Origin: Exilispira sp964581895
Lineage (GTDB): Bacteria > Spirochaetota > JAAYUW01
Reading direction: 5' to 3'
Assembly (NCBI GenBank): GCA_964581895.1
Contig: CAZOPR010000003.1
Location: forward strand, 1 to 64,000
DNA length: 64,000 bases
Position numbers and translations under genes: made by a program. Below, one piece after another: positions 1 through 10,500 of the stretch; the stretch's first letter is position 1, and the number at the start of each line of letters is the position of its first letter. Under the pieces are notes generated by a model. That model had not been told where the DNA came from. It ran no database searches and worked only from the letters and a program-made list of their open reading frames with translations.

Positions 1-210
1 AATAATAGTTTAAGAGAAATAATAGTTTAAGAGAAATAATAGTTTAAGAGAAATAATAGTTTNNNNNNNNNNNNNNNNNNNNNNNNNNNNNNNNNNNNNN
101 NNNNNNNNNNNNNNNNNNNNNNNNNNNNNNNNNNNNNNNNNNNNNNNNNNNNNNNNNNNNNNAAGAGAAATAGTAGTTTGGTAGAAATAGTAGTTTGGGA
201 GAAATAATGA
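1..210. repeat. 17-bp tandem repeat (minisatellite) interrupted by an assembly gap
   Basis: Positions 1-51 hold three exact copies of the unit AATAATAGTTTAAGAGA, and 52-62 begin a fourth. After the gap, 169-185 and 186-202 hold two diverged units, AATAGTAGTTTGGTAGA and AATAGTAGTTTGGGAGA. The array runs straight into the ribosome-binding region of the gene at 211; the last unit supplies a GGGAGA about 8 nt before its ATG. The number of copies in the locus is unknown because the gap sits in it. Seventeen is not a multiple of three, so a coding repeat is unlikely. Confidence 0.9.
63..162. other. Assembly gap of exactly 100 N
   Basis: One hundred consecutive N bases, a conventional filler for a scaffold gap of unknown length. 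It lies inside a tandem repeat, the usual reason for short-read assemblies to break. Sequence on either side is only joined by scaffolding, so linkage of 1-62 to the rest is less certain. Confidence 0.97.
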
Positions 211-1374
211 ATGCAAGCAATTGAAGTTCTGAAACTTATCGAAAAAGGTGAAGATAGTTATGTTCAATTCAAGGAAAATGTACATAATGAACTAAGCATT
301 GCACAGGAAATGATTGCTTTTGCCAATACAAATGGTGGAATAATTTTAATTGGTGTAGATGATAAGAACTGGGAACCTAAAGGACTCAAAAAAGAGGATC
401 TTCATCGTTTAACTAATTTACTGGTAAATGCTGCGCAGCAGCATATTAAACCATCAATTTATATAACTACTGAAACTGTTGAAATTGATAATAAATTTAT
501 AATGATTGTCAAAGTTCCTAAAGGGATTGCTATTCCTTATAAAGATAAAGATGGCATAATATGGGTAAAAAATGGAGCAAATAAAAGAAAAGTTACAAGC
601 AATGAAGAAATAGCAAGATTACTTCAAAGTAGTGGTTATCTTTATGCTGAAGAAAAAATAATAGAACATTCAAATATAATGGATGATCTTGATTTTGATA
701 AATTTATAAGGTTTTATAAAGAACAATATAATGAAGAAATTGAATTAGATAAAATTGATAAATATATTTCAAATTTACGATTGGGTAGCAATAATAAACT
801 TAATATAGCTGGAGGATTATTATTTGGAAAAAATGTTCAAAAAATATTACCTCAGTTTTTTATTACAGCAATCTGGTTTTGGGGTAATGATATAACTGAT
901 AATTCTTATCGAAGCAGTGAAAATATCTATGGTACTTTAGATCAACTTTATAAAAAAGGTTTTGATTTTATTGTATCAAAATTAGACAAAATTCAACCTG
1001 ATGACCGATCATTTAATAGTTTGGGTAAATTGGAGATACCAGAAATCGTAATTACGGAATTATTGGTCAATGCTCTTATTCATAGAGATTATTTTATTAA
1101 TGATTCAATAAAATTATTTGTATTTCAAAATAGAGTAGAAATTATAAGTCCAGGATGTTTACCTAATAATCTAACTGAAGAACAGGTAAAAAAAGGAATA
1201 AGAAGAACGCGTAATAGCATTATTTCTTCTTTTGCTCCATATCTGATGGAATATAGAGGGGCTGGAAGTGGCATTTTAAGAGCATTGAAAGCATATCCAC
1301 ATTTTGATATTAAAAATGAGAAAGAAAATGAAAGAGTTATTATAATTATAAATAGACAAAAGCAATTTGTTTAG
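211..1374 (+). CDS. AlbA_2 (Schlafen-type) putative DNA-binding protein with GHKL-like ATPase C-terminus
   Basis: A 387-residue protein of the COG2865 type. The N-terminal AlbA_2/Schlafen domain is recognised from the segment around residues 31-48, AFANTNGGIILIGVDD. The C-terminal third carries the HATPase_c_4-like signature ELLVNALIHRDY near residues 284-295. Such proteins are usually annotated as transcriptional regulators or RecG-related ATPases, and they are frequent in defence and mobile regions; no substrate is known. The ATG at 211 follows GGGAGA at a good distance. The gene stands alone, facing the minus-strand helicase gene tail to tail. Role in this island is inferred only from position. 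Family call is firm, function is not. Confidence 0.8.
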   Translation: MQAIEVLKLIEKGEDSYVQFKENVHNELSIAQEMIAFANTNGGIILIGVDDKNWEPKGLKKEDLHRLTNLLVNAAQQHIKPSIYITTETVEIDNKFIMIVKVPKGIAIPYKDKDGIIWVKNGANKRKVTSNEEIARLLQSSGYLYAEEKIIEHSNIMDDLDFDKFIRFYKEQYNEEIELDKIDKYISNLRLGSNNKLNIAGGLLFGKNVQKILPQFFITAIWFWGNDITDNSYRSSENIYGTLDQLYKKGFDFIVSKLDKIQPDDRSFNSLGKLEIPEIVITELLVNALIHRDYFINDSIKLFVFQNRVEIISPGCLPNNLTEEQVKKGIRRTRNSIISSFAPYLMEYRGAGSGILRALKAYPHFDIKNEKENERVIIIINRQKQFV

Positions 1375-1500
1375 TATTAGAAATTTTAGTGTTTGAAATT
1401 TTGGTTTTGAAAATTTAAGGTATTATAGCTTATTGTATTTTATGGTTTTGCATTGCAAGAAATGCACATAAAAATTTTTATATAAATTATATTACTAATA

Positions 1501-3750
1501 TTATTTACTTATCTTATCATAATATTCTTTAAGCTTTTCATCACAGACAGTTTTTATCCAAGTTTTTTCTTCTTCGGAAAGTCTTTTCCAGATAAAAGGG
1601 TTGAATTCTATATATTCTATATCTTTACTTTTTCTTAAAAATCTCATATCTTCAAATCTTTTGAATGGTTTTTCAAAAATGTTTCTCTTTGCCAATTTTC
1701 TATCAATTGGATCTTTACAGTAAACGCTATCTGGTTTTTCGACAAAAAGGTTTTTATTTTTTCTATATTCATAAAAATCTATAAAATAATCAACTATATC
1801 TTCTATTAAAACCTTTCCATTTTCATCACAGTAATCAAGCATTGCTTTTAATAGAACAGGTTTATAAGAATATGTCATATCCATTTTTTTAACATAATCT
1901 ATAAAAATGTCTTTGATATTGCTCTGATTGATAATTTTCCAACCAAATTGCTTTGCATAATTTTCGATTGTTTCCATCTTAAAATAATTAAAATATTTAC
2001 TACCAATTGGAACTTGAAAATCAGGATTTATTTTGCCTTCCTTTATATATGATGATATTGTTTCGCTCTGAACATCTACCAACCTAACAAATTCTAACTG
2101 CGATATAAGGTTTTTTACATTTTCTTGCCAATTGAATAGATTTATATATTCGTAATCCATAACATCAACAGGAAAGTCTAAATATACAATAGGTTTTTCT
2201 CCTTTTTTAAGCATATTGTTTTCAATATTTTTAAGATTTTCTGGCGCTAAAACATATTCTGCGGGTCTATATTTATCAGTATTAAATACTCTATGTAAGG
2301 ATAAAGGAGTATTAAAAAGATTTGCATTATCTATAAAATCAAAGACCATTAAATATTCCTTTCCTTTATGCTTCCTTGTACCTCTTCCTAACTGTTGAAG
2401 ATAGATCGTTTTTGACATTGTTGGTCTTGCCATAAATAAAACTTCAGTTCTTGGACTATCCCAACCTTCATTTAATAAATCGCAGGCACATAATACATTT
2501 ACATCACCATATTCATATTCTTTTAATATTTTCTGCCTTAAATTTGAATTCATAATACCAGAAACAGCATAAGCATTTATATTATTTTCCTTTAACATAT
2601 TTGCTATAAGGTTAGCATGTTTTACTGAAGCACAAAATATAACAGTTTTTTTATCTTTTACATAGTTTAAATAAGTATTTACAATAACATTATTTCTTTC
2701 TGGAATAAATATTTTACTTTCAAGATCTTGAGAATTATAGGTTATACCATTAAATCTGACATTTGAAATATCTACATTTGTTTTAACTCTTATGCATCTT
2801 ATAGGTACTAACTCTCCTATCTCAACTGCTGTTTTTAAGTCTAATTTATGAGCAACATTCTTAAAAAGTTCAAGAATATTTTCCCCATCCATTCTTTCAG
2901 GTGTAGCAGTCAAACCAAGAGTAAATTTTGGTTTAAAGTAACTTAGTATTTTTCTATATGTATCAGCCGCACTATGGTGAGCCTCATCAACAATAATATA
3001 ATCGAAATCATCAGGTTCAAAACTTTCTATGTTTTGACTTACACTTTGAACACTACCACAAACGACATATGCATTTTTATCTCTATTTTCTGCAATATAG
3101 ATGCCTACTTCTTTTTCTGGCCATAATTCTTTAAACTTTTGTTTTGTTTGATATATCAAATCTTTTGTATGAGCAAGATATAAAGTTCTACTGTTTAATC
3201 TTTTTACATCGCTAATAGCAGTTATGGTTTTGCCTGTCCCTGTCGCATGGTATAAAAGACCAATAGTTTCACCATTTTTTCTCATATTATCAAGGTTTTC
3301 AAGTGCTTTTTCTTGATGCTCTTTTAATATAATCGCTCTGCCCTTTTGTTTTGGCAAAAAATCATCGAACTCATTAAATAACGGTAATTCTCCTAAGAAT
3401 GTAATCAACTGGTCTTTAACTTTTTCTCTTTCTTCTTTAAGTTGTTTATATGTCCATCTATAAACTTTCCAGTTTTGATATATCAAACTATTCTGTTTTA
3501 AAAGTTCATCAAGATATTTACTTTCATTTATCCTATATGGATTATGGTACCTTTCTCCATCTATCTCAATCGCTATTTTATGAAAATCATGTATTAAGGC
3601 AAAATCTATAAACCTATTATTTCCATAAATATCAACAACTGGATATTGAATAAAAAGATAATTTGTCTTTTCAACCCCAAAAGTATCTGAAAAAATATCT
3701 ATAAATAGTTCTTCTGCAATACTTTCAAGAGTAATTTCATCTTTTCTCAT
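1501..3750 (-). CDS. Nuclease-helicase fusion: PD-(D/E)XK/DUF559-like domain plus SF2 (type III RES-like) helicase
   Basis: A 749-residue protein. Residues about 40-105 look like a Vsr/DUF559-type nuclease: FIDFALIHD, then IAIEIDGE at 59-66, then KQNSLIYQNWKVYRWT at 85-100, matching the D...ExD...K/Q layout of these folds. An SF2 helicase core follows: Walker A ATGTGKT at 169-175, DEAH at 255-258, motif III TATPE at 281-285, and motif VI QLGRGTR at 453-459. ATP-driven DNA translocation coupled to cleavage is the obvious inference; no specificity domain or methylase is attached. It is transcribed divergently from the PLD-helicase operon across 345 bp. The fusion is reasonably common in defence islands as a single gene. 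Target is unknown. Confidence 0.75.
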   Translation of the reverse strand: MRKDEITLESIAEELFIDIFSDTFGVEKTNYLFIQYPVVDIYGNNRFIDFALIHDFHKIAIEIDGERYHNPYRINESKYLDELLKQNSLIYQNWKVYRWTYKQLKEEREKVKDQLITFLGELPLFNEFDDFLPKQKGRAIILKEHQEKALENLDNMRKNGETIGLLYHATGTGKTITAISDVKRLNSRTLYLAHTKDLIYQTKQKFKELWPEKEVGIYIAENRDKNAYVVCGSVQSVSQNIESFEPDDFDYIIVDEAHHSAADTYRKILSYFKPKFTLGLTATPERMDGENILELFKNVAHKLDLKTAVEIGELVPIRCIRVKTNVDISNVRFNGITYNSQDLESKIFIPERNNVIVNTYLNYVKDKKTVIFCASVKHANLIANMLKENNINAYAVSGIMNSNLRQKILKEYEYGDVNVLCACDLLNEGWDSPRTEVLFMARPTMSKTIYLQQLGRGTRKHKGKEYLMVFDFIDNANLFNTPLSLHRVFNTDKYRPAEYVLAPENLKNIENNMLKKGEKPIVYLDFPVDVMDYEYINLFNWQENVKNLISQLEFVRLVDVQSETISSYIKEGKINPDFQVPIGSKYFNYFKMETIENYAKQFGWKIINQSNIKDIFIDYVKKMDMTYSYKPVLLKAMLDYCDENGKVLIEDIVDYFIDFYEYRKNKNLFVEKPDSVYCKDPIDRKLAKRNIFEKPFKRFEDMRFLRKSKDIEYIEFNPFIWKRLSEEEKTWIKTVCDEKLKEYYDKISK

Positions 3751-4095
3751 ATAAAATTATCCTTAATGAGATAAGTTTTAATTTTGACTAAAATATATTT
3801 CAATAAAGGTATATCATAAGTTTACTATTTTTTCAAAAATATTGTTAGAAATAAAAAGTAGCTTTAAACTTTAGACATTTATTTTAACAGAAATGAATAA
3901 ATAAATTATATGAGAAAATTGAAAAAATATATAAAATATATGAAAAATTATTTGCTTTTTTCAAAAATAAATTAATAATTTAATTGCTTTTATTTTTGAT
4001 TCTTCAATAGTTTTTAGAATTTTTAAAAAAGAAAAAAATAAATATTGAAAATAAATAAAAAAAATTAAAAAATAGTAAAACTAAAAGGGGAAAAA
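3751..4095. other. Divergent intergenic region, extremely AT-rich
   Basis: These 345 bases separate the two divergent helicase genes and must hold promoters for both. The composition is almost entirely A and T, so hexamer matches are unreliable; I see no convincing paired -35/-10 or inverted repeat. A clear ribosome-binding site, AAAAGGGG, ends 5 nt before the ATG at 4096. No RNA gene or ORF with codon-like structure is visible. Confidence 0.5.
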
Positions 4096-7000
4096 ATGTC
4101 GAATTTTATTTCAAATAATCCTTCGAAAAAACTTTCTGATAGAATAAAAGAGCTTATTTTTTTAAGTAAGGAATTAAAATTTTTAGTTGGTTTTTTCTAC
4201 TTTTCTGGTATAGATTCTCTTTTTGAATCATTAAAAAATAAAAAGGATTTGCCAATAAAAATTTTAGTTGGACTTGATGTTGATAAGATAAATTATCAGA
4301 TTGTTGAATATTCTGATAAAAAAGCAAAAAAATATTCGACTGAGCAACATATAGAAAAATTTTTGCAATCTGTTAAAAATTCGATTAATTCAGATGATTT
4401 TGATAATGAAAAATTTATAAATAGAATAACCTTTTTCTTAAACAAAATATTAGATGGATCTATTACTATTAGAAAAACTTATGATCCAAATCATTCTAAG
4501 CTTTACCTTTTTAAGTTAGGTGAAAACCAATTTAGGCAATCTGTTTTTATAACAGGTAGTAGCAATCTCACTAAAGCTGGGCTTGAGCAACAAAATGAAT
4601 TTAATGTGGAAATATCTGACTTTGGATGTGATGAAGCAGAAAAATATTTTGATAATTTATGGGAAAAGTCAATTGAAATAACCGAAGATGATAAGATTAA
4701 AACTCAACTTATTGATATTATCCAGAATGAAACTCATCTTAGAAAATTTACTCCATTTGAAGCATATCTTTATATACTTCAATCTTATATTGAAAGCTAT
4801 GATTTCAAAAATATTTCAGAGCAAACAAAATTTTTGATGGAAAATAAAGGATATAAACCTTATAATTATCAATTGGATGCCGTTAATCTTGCATTAAATA
4901 TTATTGAAAAGTATCAAGGAGTAATACTTTCTGATGTTGTTGGACTTGGAAAAACTGTTATAACTTGTTTAATAACCAGACAACTTCAAAAACTTGGACT
5001 AGTTATATGCCCGCCGAATCTTATTGGTGATGAATACAAAAAAAGTGGTTGGCGAAAATATCTAAATGATTTTGAGCTTTATGGATGGGAGGCTAAATCT
5101 TGTGGTGATCTTCAAAATGTCTTAAATTATGTAAAAAATAATCCACAGATTGAAGTAATAGTTGTTGATGAAGCTCATAGATTTAGAAATGAAGATACTC
5201 AAAGTTATGAATATCTTAGAAATATATGCAGAGGTAAGATAGTTATTCTTTTAACGGCAACTCCATTTAATAATAGGCCTTCAGATATTTTTGCATTATT
5301 AAAACTTTTTACTATACCAAGGCAATCCAATCTTGCTTTTGATGATAATATCGAAGCTGTTTTTACAAGTTACAAAACAATTTTCAAAGATTTGGGATAT
5401 ATTACAAGATATTTCAACTCAAAGGATTATGAAAAAATTAAGAAGGTCAAAAGTTTATATAAAAAATATTTTAATGAAGAAAATATTAAACTTGAAAAAG
5501 TAAAAAAAAGAACTGCTACTGCTGCAAACGAGATTAGAAGTATCATAGAACCTATAATCATAAGAAGAAATAGAATAGATTTAATAAAAAATCCTAGATA
5601 TAAGGAAGAAGCAATAGATCTTCCTAAAGTAGAGGATCCAATAGAATGGTTTTATGAACTTGATGAAGAGCAGATAAATTTTTATGATGAAATTATAAAT
5701 AAAATATTTGCAGATCCAGAAGATAATGGAAAATTTACAGGTGCTATTTATAGACCATTTCATTATGAAGAAGGGGTTTCTTCAAAAGATGTAGTTAAAC
5801 TTACAGATGAAGAAAACTCAAATGAAAAGGGGCTTGAAAAAAATAGAGAGTTAATGATACAACAAAACCTTTTTGACTTAATGAGAAGAATTTTAGTTCG
5901 AAGGTTTGAAAGTTCATTTGGAGCATTTAAGCAAAGTATCGAAAATTTTAAGTCTATCCATGAAAAAGTACTAAAATTTATAACAATAACTGGCAATGGA
6001 AATCCTCTTGAAGGTAAATACTTTTTGATTAGAGATTTAATAGATAAAGTAAATGAAGCTTCTGAAGAAGATTATGAAGATATAGAACAAATAATAATAG
6101 AATATGAGAACAAATTTCTTGAAAATTTCAACGATAATGAAGATAATATTTTGCCAAGAAATTTAAAATCTTATGTTATAAAAAATTTCAAACAACCAGA
6201 AAAATTTATTAATGATATTAAAAATGATATTAATTTATTTTCTGATATTTTAGAAAAAATTGAAAAGTTAAAACTTACAGAAAATGATCCTAAAATAAGA
6301 TGTTTAAAAGAAAAGTTAAAAGAAGAGTTAAATAAAAAACCAGAAAAAAATGAACCAAAAAGAAAGATTATAATATTTTCTGAATTTGCTGATACAGTTA
6401 AACATATATCTCAAGAACTTGAAACTGATAATTTTAGAGTATTGACTATTTATGGAAAGATATCTGATAAAAAAATTAATGAAATATATACTAATTTTGA
6501 TGCTTCATATGGTAAAAGAAATGGTACAGATCAAGCTGATGATTATGATATCTTACTTGGTACTGATAAGATTTCTGAAGGATTCAATCTTAACAGAGCT
6601 GGAATGATTATTAACTATGATATCCCTTGGAACCCTGTTAGAGTGATTCAAAGACTTGGAAGGATTAACAGAATAAGTAAGAAGGTTTTTAATAAACTAT
6701 ATATTGTTAACTTTTTCCCTACTGAAAAAGGGGCTGATATAATAAAAAGTAGAGAAATTGCTCAAAATAAAATGTTTATGATTCATACAATTTTAGGTGA
6801 GGATGTTAAAATTTTTGATTCTGATGAAACGCCTACTGCATCTAAACTCTATTCAAAACTTGTTCAAAATCCAGAAAAATTTGAAACTGAAAGCCTTTTT
6901 ACAACTATATATGAAAAATATCTTAGATTGAAAGAAGAATATCCAGATATAATTAAAAATTTAAAGAATCTACCAAAAAGAATAAAGGTTTCAAGAATAA

Positions 7001-7566
7001 ATGATTATAATAATCTTATAGTAGTTTTTAAGAAAAATAGACTTTTTTCAATAGTCAATGATTATCAAACAAATACAATTCGTGAAATGCCTATTGAATC
7101 CATAATAAATATGATAGAATGTGGTAAAGATGAAAAAGGAGTTGATATTGATTCAAGATTCTGGGATGCATATGAAAAAATAAAGGAATTTAAAAATCCT
7201 CAAAGATCTGCTTCAAGCGAGCAAAGTATATATGTAAAAGCATTAAATAACTTAAAAAAGATATTAAATAACAAAGAATATTCTCAAAAATTTAATCAGG
7301 TAAGAAAATTTTTAATGGATCTTAGAGAAGATATAACAGATTTTGGTACTCTTTCTGATTTTACATTAAGAAGAATAGCAAATCTAAATACCGATTTTAA
7401 GGATGAAAAAGATTTTGACAAGACAATAAAAGATATAAATGACATAAAAGATCTAATTGGAGAAGATTTTCTTGATATTGAAAAAGCAAGAATAAATAAA
7501 GTTGAAAAGGAAATAATTATAGCTTTTGAAAATAAAAAAGACCAAGGAAATATATATGGCGAATAA
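4096..7566 (+). CDS. PLD-family nuclease fused to SNF2-like SF2 helicase (candidate restriction subunit)
   Basis: A 1156-residue protein. Residues 1-180 are a phospholipase-D-type nuclease domain: HSKLYLFK at 133-140 and GSSNLT at 154-159, with NEFNVEI after them, the layout seen in BfiI/NgoFVII-like and helicase-linked PLD nucleases. A helicase follows: Walker A GLGKT at 283-287, DEAH at 358-361, LLTATPFNN at 385-393, and motif VI QRLGRINR near 852-859, with SNF2-like character. A long charged region separates the two RecA lobes. The next gene, overlapping by 11 nt, is a large adenine methyltransferase, so the pair probably works as a restriction-modification unit in which this protein translocates and cuts. 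It resembles type I and type ISP logic with a PLD nuclease instead of an Mrr-like one. Cleavage has not been shown. Confidence 0.8.
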   Translation: MSNFISNNPSKKLSDRIKELIFLSKELKFLVGFFYFSGIDSLFESLKNKKDLPIKILVGLDVDKINYQIVEYSDKKAKKYSTEQHIEKFLQSVKNSINSDDFDNEKFINRITFFLNKILDGSITIRKTYDPNHSKLYLFKLGENQFRQSVFITGSSNLTKAGLEQQNEFNVEISDFGCDEAEKYFDNLWEKSIEITEDDKIKTQLIDIIQNETHLRKFTPFEAYLYILQSYIESYDFKNISEQTKFLMENKGYKPYNYQLDAVNLALNIIEKYQGVILSDVVGLGKTVITCLITRQLQKLGLVICPPNLIGDEYKKSGWRKYLNDFELYGWEAKSCGDLQNVLNYVKNNPQIEVIVVDEAHRFRNEDTQSYEYLRNICRGKIVILLTATPFNNRPSDIFALLKLFTIPRQSNLAFDDNIEAVFTSYKTIFKDLGYITRYFNSKDYEKIKKVKSLYKKYFNEENIKLEKVKKRTATAANEIRSIIEPIIIRRNRIDLIKNPRYKEEAIDLPKVEDPIEWFYELDEEQINFYDEIINKIFADPEDNGKFTGAIYRPFHYEEGVSSKDVVKLTDEENSNEKGLEKNRELMIQQNLFDLMRRILVRRFESSFGAFKQSIENFKSIHEKVLKFITITGNGNPLEGKYFLIRDLIDKVNEASEEDYEDIEQIIIEYENKFLENFNDNEDNILPRNLKSYVIKNFKQPEKFINDIKNDINLFSDILEKIEKLKLTENDPKIRCLKEKLKEELNKKPEKNEPKRKIIIFSEFADTVKHISQELETDNFRVLTIYGKISDKKINEIYTNFDASYGKRNGTDQADDYDILLGTDKISEGFNLNRAGMIINYDIPWNPVRVIQRLGRINRISKKVFNKLYIVNFFPTEKGADIIKSREIAQNKMFMIHTILGEDVKIFDSDETPTASKLYSKLVQNPEKFETESLFTTIYEKYLRLKEEYPDIIKNLKNLPKRIKVSRINDYNNLIVVFKKNRLFSIVNDYQTNTIREMPIESIINMIECGKDEKGVDIDSRFWDAYEKIKEFKNPQRSASSEQSIYVKALNNLKKILNNKEYSQKFNQVRKFLMDLREDITDFGTLSDFTLRRIANLNTDFKDEKDFDKTIKDINDIKDLIGEDFLDIEKARINKVEKEIIIAFENKKDQGNIYGE

Positions 7567-10500
7567 TGAAAATACAAAGGAAATAATAAAAGATATAGTA
7601 AAAAATCTTACAGATAATTTTTCATTCGATTCATTAAAAGATCTTTTTAGATCTTTACCAAATAAGACATTTAAACCAATTGAAGAAGATATATTTTATC
7701 TTTATGAAAACCTTTTCAATAATAATAATGATAAAAATATATTTGAATATATCAATATTTTTGGCGAATTGGAACTTGAAGAGGGAGATTTTTGCATAAT
7801 TGTGTGCAAAGTCAAAAATGAACTTAAAGAAAGAAGCAGCAAAAAAAAGCAGTATGATCTTGCTAAAACATTTCTTAAAAGAAAAAATAAATATATTGGT
7901 GGATTTTTTATATTTTATGATGAAAATAGTAATTTTAGATTCTCTTTAGTATATGAAATATATTTTGGCAAAGGGAAAAGAGGATTTAGTGATTTTAAAA
8001 GATTTACCTATTATGTAAGTAAAGATCAAACTAATAAAACATTTATAGAACAATTTTCAGAGGCTGGTTTTTCAAGTATATCAAGCATAATAGAAGCATT
8101 TAGTGTTGAAAAGGTTACAAAAATATTTTATAAGGAAATTGCAAACTGGTACTTCTGGGCTTTAAAAAAATCAAGATTCCCAGATGACTGCGAGTTTGAA
8201 AAAAACGGAAGAAATATTGCATTATTGAGACTTATTACAAGACTTATATTTATTTGGTTTATGAAAGAAAAATCTTTAATTAAAGATGATTTGTTTGATG
8301 AAGCAAAACTTAAAAATATTTTGGTAAATTTTAATAATGAAAATGATAATTATTATAAAGCTATTTTACAAAATCTATTTTTTGCAACATTAAATACACC
8401 TATTAATGAAAGAAATTATGAACAATTAAATAAAAATATTGAATCTGAAAAAGTTAGACAAGTTTTTAAGTTTCACTCAAAATTTAAAGATATAAAGATC
8501 ATAAAAGAGATATTTGAAAAAATACCATTTTTAAACGGCGGTCTTTTTGAATGTCTTGATATGAATAAAGATCATCCACTAAATGATAATGGTAGATATA
8601 CATATATAGATGGGTTTACAGAATATAAAGAAAATCAACCTAAACTTCCAAACTATCTTTTTTTTGATGAAAATGATACAGCTGACCTTCATGAAGATTA
8701 TCAAGATATAAAATATAATAAAACAAATGTAAGAGGGATAATAAATATATTAAAATCTTATAATTTTACTATAGAAGAGAATAGCCCTATAGATCAAGAA
8801 GTTGCACTTGATCCAGAGCTTTTAGGAAAGGTTTTTGAAAATCTTTTAGCAAGCTATAACCCTGAAACATCAACAACTGCAAGAAAAGCAACAGGAAGCT
8901 TTTATACTCCAAGAGAAATTGTTGACTATATGGTTGAAAGCACTTTGATAGAATATTTTAAGACTAATTTAAAAGATAAAATAGATAATATTGATGATAA
9001 GTTAATAAATTTATTTGATATAAATAAGTCAGAAAATCCTTTTGATGAAGAGCAAACTGATGAGATTATAAGCCTTATTGAAAAAGTTAAAATATTAGAC
9101 CCTGCTGTAGGTTCTGGTGCTTTTTTAATGAGTGCTCTTCATAGTTTAACATTTATTTTAAGCAAACTTGATCCGCATAATAAAAAGTGGAAAGAAAAAA
9201 ATATAGAAGCTATTGAAAAAAGTGTTTTTGATCCAATATTGAAAAAAGAACTTATAGAAAAAGTATATGAAAATTTCAATAATAATGAACTTGATTATGG
9301 AAGAAAACTTTATATAATACAACATTGTCTTTATGGAGTAGATATACAACAAATAGCAATACAGATATCTAAACTAAGATTTTTTATTTCTTTACTTGTA
9401 GATGAAAAAATTGATAAGAATTCTTTTAATTTTGGATTAGAGCCACTTCCTAATCTTGAAACAAAACTTGTTTGTGCAAATAGTTTAATATCTTTAGATG
9501 ATAAAGATGAAAAGAATCTTTTTGAATCTAATGTTTACAAAGAACTTGAAGATCAATTATTTTCGATAAGAGAGCAATACTTTTCTGCCAGTGATATGAA
9601 AAAGAAAGATACTTTAAAAGAAGAAGATCGCAAGACAAGAAGGAAGATAGAATCCACTTATTTAGATGAAAAAGGTAAAAATTTTCCTGAGCAGATTAAA
9701 GAAAAATTACTTAAAATTGCAAGATGGGATCCTTATCAAATCATTACATCCTCAGATTGGTTTGATCCTTTTTGGATGTTTGGAGTAAAAGATGGGTTTG
9801 ATATTGTGATTGGAAATCCGCCGTATATTTCTACAAAAGGAGTTGATGATAAAGATAAAAAAATATTTGAACAACAATTTGGTTTTGCTGACGACCTTTA
9901 CAATCACTTTTACTTTAAAGGTATCCAATTGCTTAAAGAGAAAGGTATACTAGCCTACATATCCTCAAAAACATTCTGGACTATTCAAACAAAGAAAAAT
10001 CTTCGCAAACTAATATTAAAAAATAAATTGTTGCAACTGGTCGATACTGCTAATCCTTTTGAAAGTGCAATGGTTGATACCTGTATTACCATTGTACAAA
10101 AAGATAAAGTCAATGACTATGAGATACATTTTATAGATATTAGTAATGGTTGGGACAAAAAGCAGGAATACAAAGTAAAAGACAATGTTTATAAAAATGT
10201 TGTAAACAATGTTTTCTTTAAGCCCAACGAACTTAATATGAAAATCTATGAGCGTGTTGCTAAAAATATAAAACCATTAATTGAAAAATGGTGGGACAAA
10301 ATATCTACAAGTAAAAATATAGAAAAATACAAACGCGAATTAGAGCAATACCGGCAATCATTGAAACCTGGCGATATTACTCTATTAGGATTAATTACAG
10401 AAGGGGGTCAAGGACTAGCCACAGCTAATAATGGCAAATTCATTGGTGTATTGGAAGGTACCAAATGGGCTGATAAAGTAAGACAGGAAAGGTCACAAAA

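Noticed and set aside
1..210. CRISPR-like array
   Set aside because: Units of 17 bp follow one another directly without unique spacers, and no cas gene is near. The same applies to the 30-bp repeat at 48280.
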